A DNA stretch of 64,000 bases, from NCBI RefSeq assembly GCF_030913655.1, contig NZ_CP133189.1, positions 620,001-684,000 of the forward strand, written 5' to 3'. The notes beneath the pieces are model-generated. The model was not told the origin of the DNA. It made no database searches and saw only the letters and a program-made list of their open reading frames with translations. A program made the translations under genes and the position numbers. How positions within the stretch are numbered: position 1 is the stretch's first letter; every line of letters begins with the position of its first letter. This DNA comes from Clostridium sp. MB40-C1 (GTDB taxonomy: Bacteria; Bacillota; Clostridia; Clostridiales; Clostridiaceae). Of this stretch, positions 1-8,746 are shown piece by piece.

Positions 1-495
1 CACTGTATACCACTTGATCCATTCTATTTAACATATAAAGCTAGAGAATTTGATTATCATACAAGACTTATTGAAACAGCAGGTGAAATAAATGATTTTA
101 TGCCTGAATTTGTAGTTGATAATGCTATGAAACTTTTAAATGGGCACAAAAAAGCATTAAATGGTGCAAAAGTTCTTTTAATGGGTGTAGCTTATAAAAA
201 AGATATAGATGATATGAGAGAATCACCAGCTCTTAAAGTAATAGAGCACTTAGAAAAAAATGGTGCAGAAGTAATATACAATGACCCATATGTACCAAAC
301 TTTAAGCATAATGGAAATGAATATACATCAGTAGAGTGGGAAAAAGCTATAAATACAGCTGATATAGTATTGATTACTACAGATCATACAGACTATGATT
401 ATGAAGCAATAGTTGAAAAAGCTAAACTTCTTTATGATACTAGAAATGCCACAAAGGATGTTAAGAAAAACAGAGAAAAAATACACAAACTTTAA
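1..495 (+). CDS. UDP-N-acetyl-hexosamine 6-dehydrogenase, C-terminal part (WbpA/WecC family)
   Basis: The reading frame is open from base 1, so the gene begins upstream of the window and only about 164 C-terminal residues are seen. The opening residues HCIPLDPFYL are the substrate-loop region of UDP-glucose/GDP-mannose dehydrogenases. GVAYKKDIDDMRESPAL is the start of the C-terminal UDP-binding domain typical of the WbpA/WbpO/TviB branch, which oxidises C6 of UDP-GlcNAc or a relative to the uronic acid using NAD. The active-site Cys lies upstream. The next two genes, an oxidoreductase and a hexapeptide acetyltransferase, match the WbpB and WbpD steps of di-N-acetamido-uronic acid synthesis. 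That pathway assignment is inferred from gene order. The family call is firm; the exact substrate is not. Confidence 0.85.
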   Translation, partial: HCIPLDPFYLTYKAREFDYHTRLIETAGEINDFMPEFVVDNAMKLLNGHKKALNGAKVLLMGVAYKKDIDDMRESPALKVIEHLEKNGAEVIYNDPYVPNFKHNGNEYTSVEWEKAINTADIVLITTDHTDYDYEAIVEKAKLLYDTRNATKDVKKNREKIHKL

Positions 496-507
496 TTTAA
501 ATTAAAT

Positions 508-533
508 AGGATAGACCTTTAATGGTTTATCCT
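508..533 (+). terminator. Hairpin after the dehydrogenase gene
   Basis: AGGATAGACC (508-517) pairs with GGTTTATCCT (524-533) around a 6-nt loop, with one G-U pair, and is followed by a weak T-rich run. It may reduce read-through or simply punctuate the operon, because the next gene starts only 27 bases later. Confidence 0.5.
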
Positions 534-559
534 TTATTATGATTAGGGAGTGATAGAAA

Positions 560-1663
560 ATGAAAAAATTAAGATTTGCAATTATAGGATGTGGAAGAAT
601 ATCTTATAAACACGTAGAAGGATTAGTTCAAAATAAGGATGAAGCTATACTTGTAGCAACGTGTGATGTAGATATAGAAAAAGCTGAAGCTAAAAAAAAT
701 GAATACATAGAAAAAATAGGAGAATCCGTAAAATTAAATACATATGAAGATTATAAAGAAATGCTTGAAAAAGAAGATATTGATGTAGTAACTATTGCTA
801 CAGAAAGTGGATATCATCCCGAAATAGCTATATATTGCATGAAAAAAGGAAAACATGCTGTAGTTGAAAAGCCAATGGCTCTTTCTATCAAAGATGCAGA
901 TGAAATGATAAAAGTGGCTAAAGAAAATAATGTTAAGCTTGCTATTTGTCATCAAAACAGATTTAACAAACCAATTCAGCAATTAAGAAAAGCTGTAGAA
1001 GAAGATAGATTCGGAAAACTTGTTAATGGGACAGCAAGAATACTTTGGAATAGAAATATGGGATACTATGAGCAAGCACCATGGAGAGGCACATGGAAAC
1101 TTGATGGTGGTACTTTAATGAATCAATGTATACACAATATAGATCTTCTTCAATGGATGATGGGTGGAGAAATTGATACAGTATATGCTCAATGCGATAC
1201 TTTCTTAAGAGATATTGAAGCAGAAGATTTTGGTGCTATAATAATACGTTTCAAAAATGGTGCTATAGGAATAATAGAAGGGACAGCATGTGTATTCCCT
1301 ACAAATTTAGAAGAAACTTTAAGTGTTTTTGGACAAAAAGGAACAGTAGCTATAGGTGGACTTGCAGTTAACAGAATAGAGACATGGAGATTTGAGGATA
1401 ATAAAGATAGTGAAGATGAAATACTTAAAGCTCAACAAGGTGATCCAGATAGCGTTTATGGATTTGGACACACACCACTATTTAAAGATGTTATAGATTC
1501 TATAAATCATGATAGAGATCCTTTAATAAGCGGTGAAGAAGGTAAAAAGGGAATGTCAATTATACTTGCTGCATACAAGTCAAGACTTACAGGAATGCCT
1601 GTTAAATTCCCATTAGAAGATTTCTCAACATTAGATATGGAAAAAGCTTTTCCTAAAAAATAG
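560..1663 (+). CDS. Gfo/Idh/MocA-family oxidoreductase (WbpB/WlbA-like)
   Basis: This is a 367-residue NAD(P)-dependent sugar oxidoreductase. The N-terminal Rossmann motif is AIIGCGRISYKH (residues about 7-18). EKPMA near residue 100 is the conserved Lys-Pro motif of the family, and a C-terminal alpha/beta domain follows (GGTLMNQCIHNIDLL, with the catalytic His region). In the WbpB/WlbA branch the enzyme oxidises C3 of UDP-GlcNAcA before an aminotransferase acts. Its place between a UDP-sugar 6-dehydrogenase and a hexapeptide acetyltransferase supports that role. The start has a GGGAG ribosome site 8 bases upstream. Length is normal for the family. The substrate is inferred from context; other Gfo/Idh sugar enzymes would look similar. 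Confidence 0.8.
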   Translation: MKKLRFAIIGCGRISYKHVEGLVQNKDEAILVATCDVDIEKAEAKKNEYIEKIGESVKLNTYEDYKEMLEKEDIDVVTIATESGYHPEIAIYCMKKGKHAVVEKPMALSIKDADEMIKVAKENNVKLAICHQNRFNKPIQQLRKAVEEDRFGKLVNGTARILWNRNMGYYEQAPWRGTWKLDGGTLMNQCIHNIDLLQWMMGGEIDTVYAQCDTFLRDIEAEDFGAIIIRFKNGAIGIIEGTACVFPTNLEETLSVFGQKGTVAIGGLAVNRIETWRFEDNKDSEDEILKAQQGDPDSVYGFGHTPLFKDVIDSINHDRDPLISGEEGKKGMSIILAAYKSRLTGMPVKFPLEDFSTLDMEKAFPKK

Positions 1664-1687
1664 AATTGAAACTTCGGAGGAAAGAAT

Positions 1688-2428
1688 ATGAATTACATTT
1701 CTGAAAAAGCTGTACTTGGAAACAACATAAAAGTTGGACATTTTGCAGTAATAGAAGACAATGTTACAATAGGTGACAATTGTATTATAGGAAACAATGT
1801 AGTTATTCATGAAGGAAGTAAAATAGGAAATGATATTAGAATAGATGACAATACTGTAATAGGTAAGACACCTATGAGATCTGTAAACAGTATATTTAAA
1901 GATGAAAAACAATATGCACCTTGTACAATAGGTGACGAATGTTTAATAGGAGCAGGAGTTATAATTTATTGTGGATGCTCTATAGGAGAAAAGACTCTTG
2001 TAGCAGATGTTGCTACTATAAGAGAAGATGTTACAATTGGAACAAAGACTATAATAGGTAGAGGAACAACTGTTGAGAATTTCTGCAAAGTAGGTTCAAA
2101 CTGCAAAATTCAAACTAATGTTTATATAACTGCTTATTCAGAAGTAGAGGATGGAGTTTTTATAGCTCCTTGTGTTGTTACATCAAATGATAATTATGCA
2201 GCTCGTTCTAAAGAAAGATTTAACCATTTTAAAGGTGTTACTGTTAAAAAAGGAGGAAGAATTGGTGCTGGATCGGTAATTCTTCCAGGAAAAGTTATAC
2301 ATGAAGATGGTTTTGTAGCCGCTGGAAGCGTAGTTACAAGGGACGTAGAAGCAAGAACAATAGTAGCTGGAAATCCAGCAAAGAAATTTAGAGAAGTTCC
2401 AGAAGATCAGCTTTTAGAAAACCAATAG
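1688..2428 (+). CDS. Left-handed beta-helix sugar N-acetyltransferase (WbpD-like)
   Basis: This 246-residue protein is built almost entirely of hexapeptide repeats (I-G-x-x-x-x pattern, for example VTIGDNCIIGNNVVI and VTIGTKTIIGRGTTV), which fold as a left-handed parallel beta helix. Such proteins transfer acetyl from acetyl-CoA, usually as trimers. The ending VAAGSVVTRDVEARTIVAGN is typical of WbpD/WlbB-type UDP-sugar 3-N-acetyltransferases. It is longer than WbpD (about 190 residues), with an extended N-terminal coil region. It sits 24 bases after the oxidoreductase behind a GGAGG site and is probably co-transcribed. The likely job is acetylating the 3-amino group of UDP-GlcNAc3NA, inferred from context. 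Confidence 0.75.
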   Translation: MNYISEKAVLGNNIKVGHFAVIEDNVTIGDNCIIGNNVVIHEGSKIGNDIRIDDNTVIGKTPMRSVNSIFKDEKQYAPCTIGDECLIGAGVIIYCGCSIGEKTLVADVATIREDVTIGTKTIIGRGTTVENFCKVGSNCKIQTNVYITAYSEVEDGVFIAPCVVTSNDNYAARSKERFNHFKGVTVKKGGRIGAGSVILPGKVIHEDGFVAAGSVVTRDVEARTIVAGNPAKKFREVPEDQLLENQ

Positions 2429-2705
2429 TGTTATAAGTGATTAGGTACTAGGAGAAAGGTACTAGGTTCTAGGATTAAAAGAGAGTGGGTAGTGGATAGT
2501 GATTACAGAGAAAAAGAGAATCGCTAGTTGCTAGTCACTCACTAATCACTAAAAGAGTTGCAAAAGCTTTTAAACAAGGCATTTAGAGACTAGAGATTAG
2601 AGATTTAAAGAGGGACAGGGACGTCTAGGGTACTTGACAAAAGTTTTACGAAAGCTAAAATCGACCTAGTACCTAGCACCTTAAAAAAGGGGGAGAAGAA
2701 AGTTT
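2429..2705 (+). repeat. Repeat-rich spacer with dispersed promoter module
   Basis: This 277-base spacer has no gene. It is made of short motifs that recur elsewhere in the window: AGGTACTAGGTTCTAGGAT (also near 8560), CTAGTCACT...CTAATCACTAAAAGAGTT (related copies near 7350, 8620, 22760 and 40850) and, at 2634-2690, a module also found at 8714-8770. That module has TTGACA (2634-2639), 16 bases, TAAAAT (2656-2661) and then CCTAGTACCTAGCACC. It reads as a sigma-A-like promoter driving legF, followed by a degenerate remnant of the CTAGTAC array. Confidence 0.65.
2634..2661 (+). promoter_or_regulatory. Sigma-A-like promoter for legF operon
   Basis: The -35 box TTGACA (2634-2639) matches consensus and the -10 box TAAAAT (2656-2661) differs by one base, with a 16-base spacer. 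It is the same promoter sequence as at 8714-8742 upstream of legC, so it belongs to a dispersed repeat. Expected transcription start is near 2668, about 38 bases before the legF start codon. Confidence 0.65.
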
Positions 2706-3404
2706 ATGTATAATGATAAAAAAATTCTAGCTATAATTCCAGCTAGAGGGGGATCAAAGGGAATACCTCATAAAAATATAATGGATATATGTGGTAAACC
2801 TTTGATAGCTTATTCTATAGAAGCAGCGAGAAAGTCTAAATATATAGATTATACTTTAGTTTCAACAGATGATGTTGAGATTAAAGAAGTTGGATTGAAA
2901 TATGGAGCAGAAGTTCCTTTTTTAAGACCAGAAAGTATATCTAATGATGCTGCCAAGTCCATAGATGTAGTTATACATGCAATTGATTTTTTAAAGGGTG
3001 AAGGAAAAAAATTTGATTATGTACTTCTTCTTCAGCCTACTTCTCCTTTAAGAACTTATGAAGATGTAGATAGTGCTATAGAAACTTTAATGCGTAGTGG
3101 AGAAGAATCCTTAGTTAGCTTGTGTGAGGTAGATGAAAACCCTGTTATTATGAGAAAAGTAGAAGATAACAAATTGAAACCTATAATGGAGTTCAAGGGA
3201 GATAATCTAAGAAGACAAGAGCTTCCTAAGGTTTATATTTTTAATGGAGCACTATATTTAAATAAAGTAAGTATGCTTTTAAATGAGAAAGCTTTTGTTA
3301 ACGAAAAAACTATACCTTATATTATGAACAGAAAGAAGTCTGTAGATATTGATAATATGCTTGATGCAAAGTTAGTAGAGCTTATTTTAAAGGGGAATGA
3401 GTAA
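2706..3404 (+). CDS. legF: CMP-N,N'-diacetyllegionaminic acid synthase (CMP-NeuAc synthetase family)
   Basis: This is a 232-residue cytidylyltransferase that activates a nonulosonic acid with CTP. The N-terminus AIIPARGGSKGIPHKN (residues 9-24) is the signature of NeuA/PseF/LegF enzymes, forming the CTP-binding loop. LLQPTSPLRT (about 107-116) is the second conserved motif. Length is typical for the short LegF/PtmB type lacking the C-terminal esterase domain. The stop codon overlaps the start of the next gene (TAATG), so it is translationally coupled to the synthase. Legionaminic rather than sialic acid is inferred because GDP-sugar pathway enzymes (PtmE, LegB, LegC) follow in the same cluster. 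Confidence 0.88.
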   Translation: MYNDKKILAIIPARGGSKGIPHKNIMDICGKPLIAYSIEAARKSKYIDYTLVSTDDVEIKEVGLKYGAEVPFLRPESISNDAAKSIDVVIHAIDFLKGEGKKFDYVLLLQPTSPLRTYEDVDSAIETLMRSGEESLVSLCEVDENPVIMRKVEDNKLKPIMEFKGDNLRRQELPKVYIFNGALYLNKVSMLLNEKAFVNEKTIPYIMNRKKSVDIDNMLDAKLVELILKGNE

Positions 3405-4450
3405 TGTTTAAGATAGGAAACAAAATTGTTGGAGATGGATCTTATTGTTTTATAATAGCAGAAGCAGGTGTTAATCATAATGGAGACATAAATCTTGCTA
3501 AAAAACTAGTAGATGCTGCTAAAGAGGCAGGAGTTGACGCAGTAAAATTTCAAACTTTTAAAAGTGAGAAGTTAGTTACTGGATATGCTCAAATGGCAAA
3601 ATATCAAAAGGATAATATAGGTGAAGAAGACAGTCAGTTTAATATGTTAAAAAAACTGGAATTAGCTTATGAGGATTTTATTGAATTAAAAAAATACTGC
3701 GATGAAAAAGGTATAATTTTTATGTCAACACCTTTTGATATGGAAAGTGCAGAATTTTTAAATTCAATTGGTGTGGAGGTCTTTAAGATAAGTTCTGGAG
3801 ACTTAACTAATATTCCATTATTAGATTATATAGCAGGGTTTAAAAAGCCCATTATACTTTCCTCAGGAATGGCTGTTCTTGGAGAAATAGAAGATGCTAT
3901 TATTTGTCTTAAAAACAAAGGAGTAGAAGATGTAGCAGTTCTTCACTGTACATCAAATTATCCAGCAGCATTGGAAACTGTAAATTTAAAAGCTATGAAC
4001 ACAATTAAAAACTCTTTTAATATTATAGGCGGATATTCAGATCATACTAAAGGAATAACTATACCGATTGCTAGTGCGGCTTTAGGGGCTGATGTAATTG
4101 AAAAACACTTCACTTTAGATAAAAACATGGAAGGACCTGATCACAAGGCTTCTTTAGAACCAGATGAACTTAAAGAAATGGTTAAAGGAATAAGAGAAAC
4201 TCAAATTTCTTTAGGAAATGGTATAAAAATGTTTAGTGAAAGTGAAATAAGCACTATGCAGGTAGCAAGAAAAAGTATTGTAGCATCAAGAAATATAAAA
4301 AAAGATGAAATTATTGAATTAAAGGATCTTGATTATAAAAGACCAGGAAATGGATTAAGTCCAAAGTACTATAAAGAATTAATTGGTAAAAAAGTAATGA
4401 AAGATATAGAAAAAGACGAACAGATAACCTTTAGTTCTATTGAAGACTAA
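3404..4450 (+). CDS. legI: N,N'-diacetyllegionaminic acid synthase (NeuB family)
   Basis: This 348-residue protein condenses a 6-carbon sugar with phosphoenolpyruvate to give a 9-carbon nonulosonic acid. The N-terminal TIM barrel begins FIIAEAGVNHNGD (residues about 17-29). HCTSNYPA and GGYSDHTKG are the substrate and metal regions, and DHKASLEP lies near the barrel end. The C-terminal 60 residues form the SAF antifreeze-like lid domain (ARKSIVASRNIKKDEII). Length matches NeuB/LegI. The start overlaps the legF stop codon. NeuB, LegI and PseI cannot be told apart safely by eye; the neighbouring genes argue for LegI. Confidence 0.87.
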   Translation: MFKIGNKIVGDGSYCFIIAEAGVNHNGDINLAKKLVDAAKEAGVDAVKFQTFKSEKLVTGYAQMAKYQKDNIGEEDSQFNMLKKLELAYEDFIELKKYCDEKGIIFMSTPFDMESAEFLNSIGVEVFKISSGDLTNIPLLDYIAGFKKPIILSSGMAVLGEIEDAIICLKNKGVEDVAVLHCTSNYPAALETVNLKAMNTIKNSFNIIGGYSDHTKGITIPIASAALGADVIEKHFTLDKNMEGPDHKASLEPDELKEMVKGIRETQISLGNGIKMFSESEISTMQVARKSIVASRNIKKDEIIELKDLDYKRPGNGLSPKYYKELIGKKVMKDIEKDEQITFSSIED

Positions 4451-4475
4451 AAATTCATAGAAAGGTTTTGAAAAG

Positions 4476-5624
4476 ATGAAAAGGAAAATAGCAGTTGTAA
4501 CTGGAACAAGAGCGGATTATGGAATATACTATTCAGTATTAAAAGCAATAGAAAAAAATCCAAAGCTAGAGCTTCAACTTATTGTGTGTGGTATGCATCT
4601 TTGCCCAGAGTTTGGAATGACTGTAGATGAAATAGAGAAAGATGGATTTCCTATAGCTGATAGAATAGAAACTATACTAGCTTCAGACACAGGTAGTGCT
4701 ATGGCAAAATCTATAGGACTAACATTAATGAATATAACCCAAACTTTAGAAAGACTAAAACCTAATGTTTTAGTTGTACTTGGAGATAGAGGAGAAATGA
4801 TGGCAGCGGCACTTGCTGCTACTCATATGAATATTCCTGTTGCTCACATTCATGGAGGAGAAGTTACTGGAACAGTAGATGAATCAATAAGACATGCAGT
4901 AACAAAACTTTCACATATTCATTTCCCAGCTACAGAAGATAGTAAGGAAAGAATATTAAAAATGGGAGAAAAAGAGGAAAATATATTTGTAACAGGAGCA
5001 CCAGGACTTGATTACATAAAAAACACAGAATGTCTTTCAAGAGAGGAAATGTTAAAAAGTTTTGATTTGAAAGATGAGAGAATTTTTATAATGACTCAGC
5101 ATCCTATAACTACAGAAAGAGATATGGTAGAATGGCAAATAAGACAGACCTTAGATGCTGTTGTAGAATTAGGAATTCAAACTATTATTTCATATCCAAA
5201 TAGCGATAATGGTGGTAGAGAAATAATAAAAGTTATAGAGGAATATAGAGCAAAATATGATTTTCTGAAAGTGTTTAAAAATCTTTCTCAAGTTGAGTAC
5301 TTAAGTCTTTTAAATATTGCTGATGCAATGATAGGAAATTCATCTTCAGGAATAATTGAAGCACCTAGCTTTAAACTTCCAGTAATAAACATAGGAACAA
5401 GACAAGAAGGAAGACTTAGAGCAGTTAATGTAATAGATGTAGGTTATGAGAAAGAGGAAGTATTAAAAGGAATAAATAAAGCGTTATATGATGAAAAATA
5501 TAAAGAAGAATTGAAATCCTGCGTAAACCCTTACGGAGATGGGAATGCAGGAGAAAGAATAAGTAAGTATCTAGGCGAAATTGAAATAAATAGAGAGCTT
5601 ATTCAAAAAAGAATAACTTACTAG
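4476..5624 (+). CDS. legG: UDP-N,N'-diacetylbacillosamine 2-epimerase, hydrolysing (NeuC/LegG family)
   Basis: This 382-residue enzyme of the hydrolysing UDP-sugar 2-epimerase family releases the free 2-epimer sugar that the synthase uses. The start VVTGTRADYGIYY (residues about 7-19) is the NeuC/LegG signature. VLGDRGEMMAAA and HIHGGEVTGTVDESIRHA carry conserved catalytic and uridine-binding residues, and GNSSSGIIEAP is the C-terminal nucleotide-phosphate motif. It lies 25 bases after legI in the same operon. In legionaminic acid synthesis on GDP-linked sugars the substrate would be the GDP form. The assignment to LegG rather than NeuC rests on the neighbouring PtmE/LegB/LegC genes. Confidence 0.85.
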   Translation: MKRKIAVVTGTRADYGIYYSVLKAIEKNPKLELQLIVCGMHLCPEFGMTVDEIEKDGFPIADRIETILASDTGSAMAKSIGLTLMNITQTLERLKPNVLVVLGDRGEMMAAALAATHMNIPVAHIHGGEVTGTVDESIRHAVTKLSHIHFPATEDSKERILKMGEKEENIFVTGAPGLDYIKNTECLSREEMLKSFDLKDERIFIMTQHPITTERDMVEWQIRQTLDAVVELGIQTIISYPNSDNGGREIIKVIEEYRAKYDFLKVFKNLSQVEYLSLLNIADAMIGNSSSGIIEAPSFKLPVINIGTRQEGRLRAVNVIDVGYEKEEVLKGINKALYDEKYKEELKSCVNPYGDGNAGERISKYLGEIEINRELIQKRITY

Positions 5625-5637
5625 AGAAGGTGATTGT

Positions 5638-6276
5638 ATGGAAAAGATAGTCCTTGTAGGTGGAGGCGGTCACTGTAAGGTTATAATCGATATAATAAAA
5701 AGTATGAGAAAGTATGAGATAGTAGGTATTACAGATAGCAAAGGAATAGGAGATAAATTATTAGATGTACCTATAATAGGGAATGACGATGTGCTTTCAC
5801 AGGTTTATAAGGGTGGAGTTAAGAATGCATTTATCTCTTTTGGATCTATAGGCAATATGGGATTAAGAGATAAAATTTATTATAATTTAAAAAGAATAGG
5901 CTATGAAGTGCCTGTATTAATTCATAATAAAGCTGTAGTTTCCCCTTATGCTAAGATAAAAGAAGGTACTTGTGTTATGGCTGGAGCTGTTATAAATCCA
6001 GGAGCAGAGATAGGAGAAAATTGCATAATAAATACTTCTTCTGTAGTGGAGCATGATTGTCTTGTAGGTAGGAATACTCACATATCTCCAAGAGTATGCT
6101 TAGCAGGTGGAGTTAAGGTTGGTATAAACTCTCATATAGGTGCTGGAGCTTCTGTAATTCAGGGAATAAATATTGGAAGTGACGTAGTAGTTGGAGCAGG
6201 AGCAGTAGTATTAAATGATATAAAAGATAGTGTTACTACTGTAGGGGTCCCTGCAAAAATCATAAAGTGTAGGTGA
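5638..6276 (+). CDS. legH: NeuD/PglD-type acetyltransferase (LegH candidate)
   Basis: This 212-residue protein has a Rossmann-like N-terminal domain (IVLVGGGGHCKVIIDII, residues 4-20) for the nucleotide sugar and a C-terminal hexapeptide beta helix (for example AEIGENCIINTSSVVEHDCLVG). The His of EHD is the catalytic base of PglD/LegH/NeuD-family enzymes. The family either acetylates C4-amino sugars (PglD, LegH) or O-acetylates sialic acid (NeuD). Because LegB and LegC produce a 4-amino sugar and no other acetyltransferase is in the cluster, LegH is the better reading. The stop lies just before the start of the next gene, indicating tight coupling. Confidence 0.75.
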   Translation: MEKIVLVGGGGHCKVIIDIIKSMRKYEIVGITDSKGIGDKLLDVPIIGNDDVLSQVYKGGVKNAFISFGSIGNMGLRDKIYYNLKRIGYEVPVLIHNKAVVSPYAKIKEGTCVMAGAVINPGAEIGENCIINTSSVVEHDCLVGRNTHISPRVCLAGGVKVGINSHIGAGASVIQGINIGSDVVVGAGAVVLNDIKDSVTTVGVPAKIIKCR

Positions 6277-6280
6277 TTTG

Positions 6281-7330
6281 GTGAGATTTTCAAATGATAC
6301 ATATTGTATAAATATTGATTCAACTATAAAGGATGCTATGGAATGTATAGATAAAAACTTGACTGGTGCCGCTTTAGTTGTAGATGATAATAAGCATGTT
6401 AAAGGAATTATCACTGACGGAATTATAAGAAGAGCTATACTTAAAGGTTATACAATACAAGAAAATATTGAGGGCGTTTATAATAAAGAATTTAAGTATG
6501 TAGACAAATTTGTAAGTAAAAAAAAGGTTAAAGAATTTATGCTTAAATACAAGATACGTCAAGTGCCTTTACTAGATGAAAAAGGAATACTTCAAGACTT
6601 ATATTTTCTTGATGATGTGATTTCTTATGACGAAAAAGATAATTATGTATTTATACTTGCAGGTGGACTTGGAACAAGACTGAGACCTCTTACGGAGAAT
6701 ATTCCAAAGCCTATGCTTAAAGTGGGAGATAAGCCTATTTTAGAGCGTATTATTGAACAATTTAAAGAATTCGGCTTTAAAAATTTTATAATTTCTTTAA
6801 ATTATAAAGGAGAAATTATAGAAGATTATTTTAAAGATGGCAAAGAATTTGATGTAAATATAGAGTATGTAAGAGAAACTAAGAAACTTGGAACAGCTGG
6901 TTCTATAAAGCTAGCAGAAGATAAATTTAAAAAACCGTTTATAGTTATAAATGGGGACATATTAACTGGAATAGACTTTGATGCTTTTTTAAGTCATCAC
7001 ATGAATAATGAATTTGATGTAACTGTAGGAGCTAGAAACTATGAAATGAAAGTTCCTTATGGAGTAATGGTTACAGAGGATATTTTAATAAAATCATTAG
7101 AAGAAAAGCCAGTATATACTTTTTATATTAATAGTGGAGTGTATGCTTTAAGTGAAAATGTAATCAAGTACATCCCAGAAAACGAAGAATATAATATGAC
7201 AGATTTAATAGAAGATGTTATAAATAATAATGGAAGATCTGGGGTATACCAAATAACAGAATATTGGTCAGATATAGGGCAGATGGAAGATTTTAAGAAG
7301 GCTAATGAAGATGTTAAAAAGTTCTTCTAG
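6281..7330 (+). CDS. ptmE: Glucosamine-1-phosphate guanylyltransferase with CBS domains (PtmE-like)
   Basis: About 349 residues. The N-terminal 120 residues hold a pair of CBS-like segments (for example GAALVVDDNKHVKGIITDG and RQVPLLDEKGILQDLYFLDD). The rest is a nucleotidyltransferase starting FILAGGLGTRLRPLTENIPKP (about 125-145), the nucleotide-binding loop with the catalytic Arg and Lys. In Campylobacter PtmE makes GDP-GlcN(Ac), the entry point of the GDP-linked legionaminic acid route. The start is taken as GTG at 6281, 5 bases after AGGTG; a TTG one codon upstream is possible. The domain order CBS-NTP transferase is diagnostic of PtmE in this setting. Confidence 0.82.
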   Translation: MRFSNDTYCINIDSTIKDAMECIDKNLTGAALVVDDNKHVKGIITDGIIRRAILKGYTIQENIEGVYNKEFKYVDKFVSKKKVKEFMLKYKIRQVPLLDEKGILQDLYFLDDVISYDEKDNYVFILAGGLGTRLRPLTENIPKPMLKVGDKPILERIIEQFKEFGFKNFIISLNYKGEIIEDYFKDGKEFDVNIEYVRETKKLGTAGSIKLAEDKFKKPFIVINGDILTGIDFDAFLSHHMNNEFDVTVGARNYEMKVPYGVMVTEDILIKSLEEKPVYTFYINSGVYALSENVIKYIPENEEYNMTDLIEDVINNNGRSGVYQITEYWSDIGQMEDFKKANEDVKKFF

Positions 7331-7541
7331 AAAACCCCAAAATAGTTACTAGTCACTAATCGCTAAGAGAGTCACCACAGTTTTGAAATAAAGCATTTAA
7401 AGACTAGGTATTAGCGATTAGAGATTTAAAAGCTGTGGTTAGTAGCTAATCTATCAAATAGCACAAAAGCTTTTTAGATACGGCAAATACAGATTAGAAA
7501 AATAAAGTAGTATACAACGTGAATTTGAAAGGAGTAAATTT
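7331..7541 (+). repeat. Repeat-rich spacer before legB
   Basis: This 211-base spacer has no gene. It contains ACTAGTCACTAATCGCTAAGAGAGT (close copies near 8625, 40850 and, weaker, 2535 and 22760) and GACTAGGTATTAGCGATTAGAGATTT (related to 2587-2615 and 8680). It looks like a patchwork of short dispersed repeats. I see no clear promoter. Confidence 0.5.
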
Positions 7542-8537
7542 ATGAATTGGACAGGAAAGAAGGTTTTAGTAACAGGAGCGGAAGGCTTTATAGGAAGTCA
7601 TTTAACTGAAAGATTGGTGGAACTTGGAGCTGACGTTACAGCTTTAGTACAATACAATTCTTTTAATAACTGGGGATGGATTGACAGTTTTGATAAAAAT
7701 GTTAAAGACAGCTTAAATGTTATAACTGGTGATGTAAGAGAATACGACAATGTAAAAAGAATGGTAAAAGGACAGCAAGTTATACTTCATCTTGCTGCAC
7801 TTATTGCAATACCATACTCTTATTTATCACCAATGGCTTATGTTAGAACAAATGTAGAAGGAACAACAAATGTTTTAGAGGCATGTAGAGAAGAAGATAA
7901 CATAGAGAAAATAGTCCATACTTCAACAAGTGAAACTTATGGAACTGCGCTTTATGTACCTATAGATGAAAAACACCCTATGCAAGGACAATCACCATAC
8001 TCTGCTTCAAAAATAGGTGCGGATAAGATGGCAGAAAGTTTTTATAGATCATTTAATTTACCTATAGCAACTTTAAGACCATTTAATACATACGGACCAA
8101 GACAATCAGCAAGAGCTGTTATACCAACAATAATTTCACAAATACTTGCAGGCAAAACAGAAATTCAATTAGGAAGTTTAACTCCAACAAGAGACTTTAA
8201 CTATGTAAAAGATACTGCAGAAGCTTTTATAAAGGTTGCTGAAAGTGATAAAACTATAGGAGAAGTTATAAATGCTGGTTCAAATTATGAAATAAGCATT
8301 GGAGACTTAGTTAAAAAGATAATTGAATTAACAGGAAGAGATGTAAAGATAATTTGTGATGATGAAAGAATAAGACCAGAAAAAAGCGAAGTGAACAGAT
8401 TATGGGCTGATAATACAAAAATTAAAGAATTGACTGATTGGGCTCCAAAATATACACTTGATGAGGGCCTAAAAGAAACAATAGAATGGGTAAAAAATAA
8501 TATACAACACTTTAAAACTGACATCTATAATGTTTAA
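7542..8537 (+). CDS. legB: GDP-GlcNAc 4,6-dehydratase (NAD-dependent epimerase/dehydratase)
   Basis: This 331-residue short-chain dehydrogenase/reductase of the extended type has the NAD-binding motif VLVTGAEGFIGSHL (residues 8-21). The catalytic triad shows as T in STSETYG (about 130) and YSASK (Y-x-x-x-K, about 152-156). Family members of this branch (LegB/PtmB-cluster dehydratases) make the 4-keto-6-deoxy sugar used by LegC. It follows ptmE and precedes legC, the expected next step. The ribosome site GGAG is 9 bases upstream. A simple 4-epimerase is the main alternative, but the pathway context supports the dehydratase. Confidence 0.83.
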   Translation: MNWTGKKVLVTGAEGFIGSHLTERLVELGADVTALVQYNSFNNWGWIDSFDKNVKDSLNVITGDVREYDNVKRMVKGQQVILHLAALIAIPYSYLSPMAYVRTNVEGTTNVLEACREEDNIEKIVHTSTSETYGTALYVPIDEKHPMQGQSPYSASKIGADKMAESFYRSFNLPIATLRPFNTYGPRQSARAVIPTIISQILAGKTEIQLGSLTPTRDFNYVKDTAEAFIKVAESDKTIGEVINAGSNYEISIGDLVKKIIELTGRDVKIICDDERIRPEKSEVNRLWADNTKIKELTDWAPKYTLDEGLKETIEWVKNNIQHFKTDIYNV

Positions 8538-8713
8538 TAACTAAATAACCAGGTGCTATGAGAAAGGTACTAGGTTCTAGGATAGGATGTTTTGCTGGGG
8601 CAAAACTTTTAAAAGAGGATCACTAGTTACTAGTGACTAATCGCTAAAGGAGCCATAAGTTTTTAAAAAGGTATTTAGCGACTAGTGCCTAAAAAGAAGA
8701 AAGTCTAGAGTAT

Positions 8714-8742
8714 TTGACAAAAAATTTTATGAAAGCTAAAAT
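8714..8742 (+). promoter_or_regulatory. Sigma-A-like promoter for legC
   Basis: The -35 TTGACA (8714-8719) and -10 TAAAAT (8737-8742) are separated by exactly 17 bases. The predicted transcription start is at about 8749, the first unit of the CTAGTAC array, so the array would form nearly the whole 5' leader of the legC message. Confidence 0.7.
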
Positions 8743-8746
8743 TACT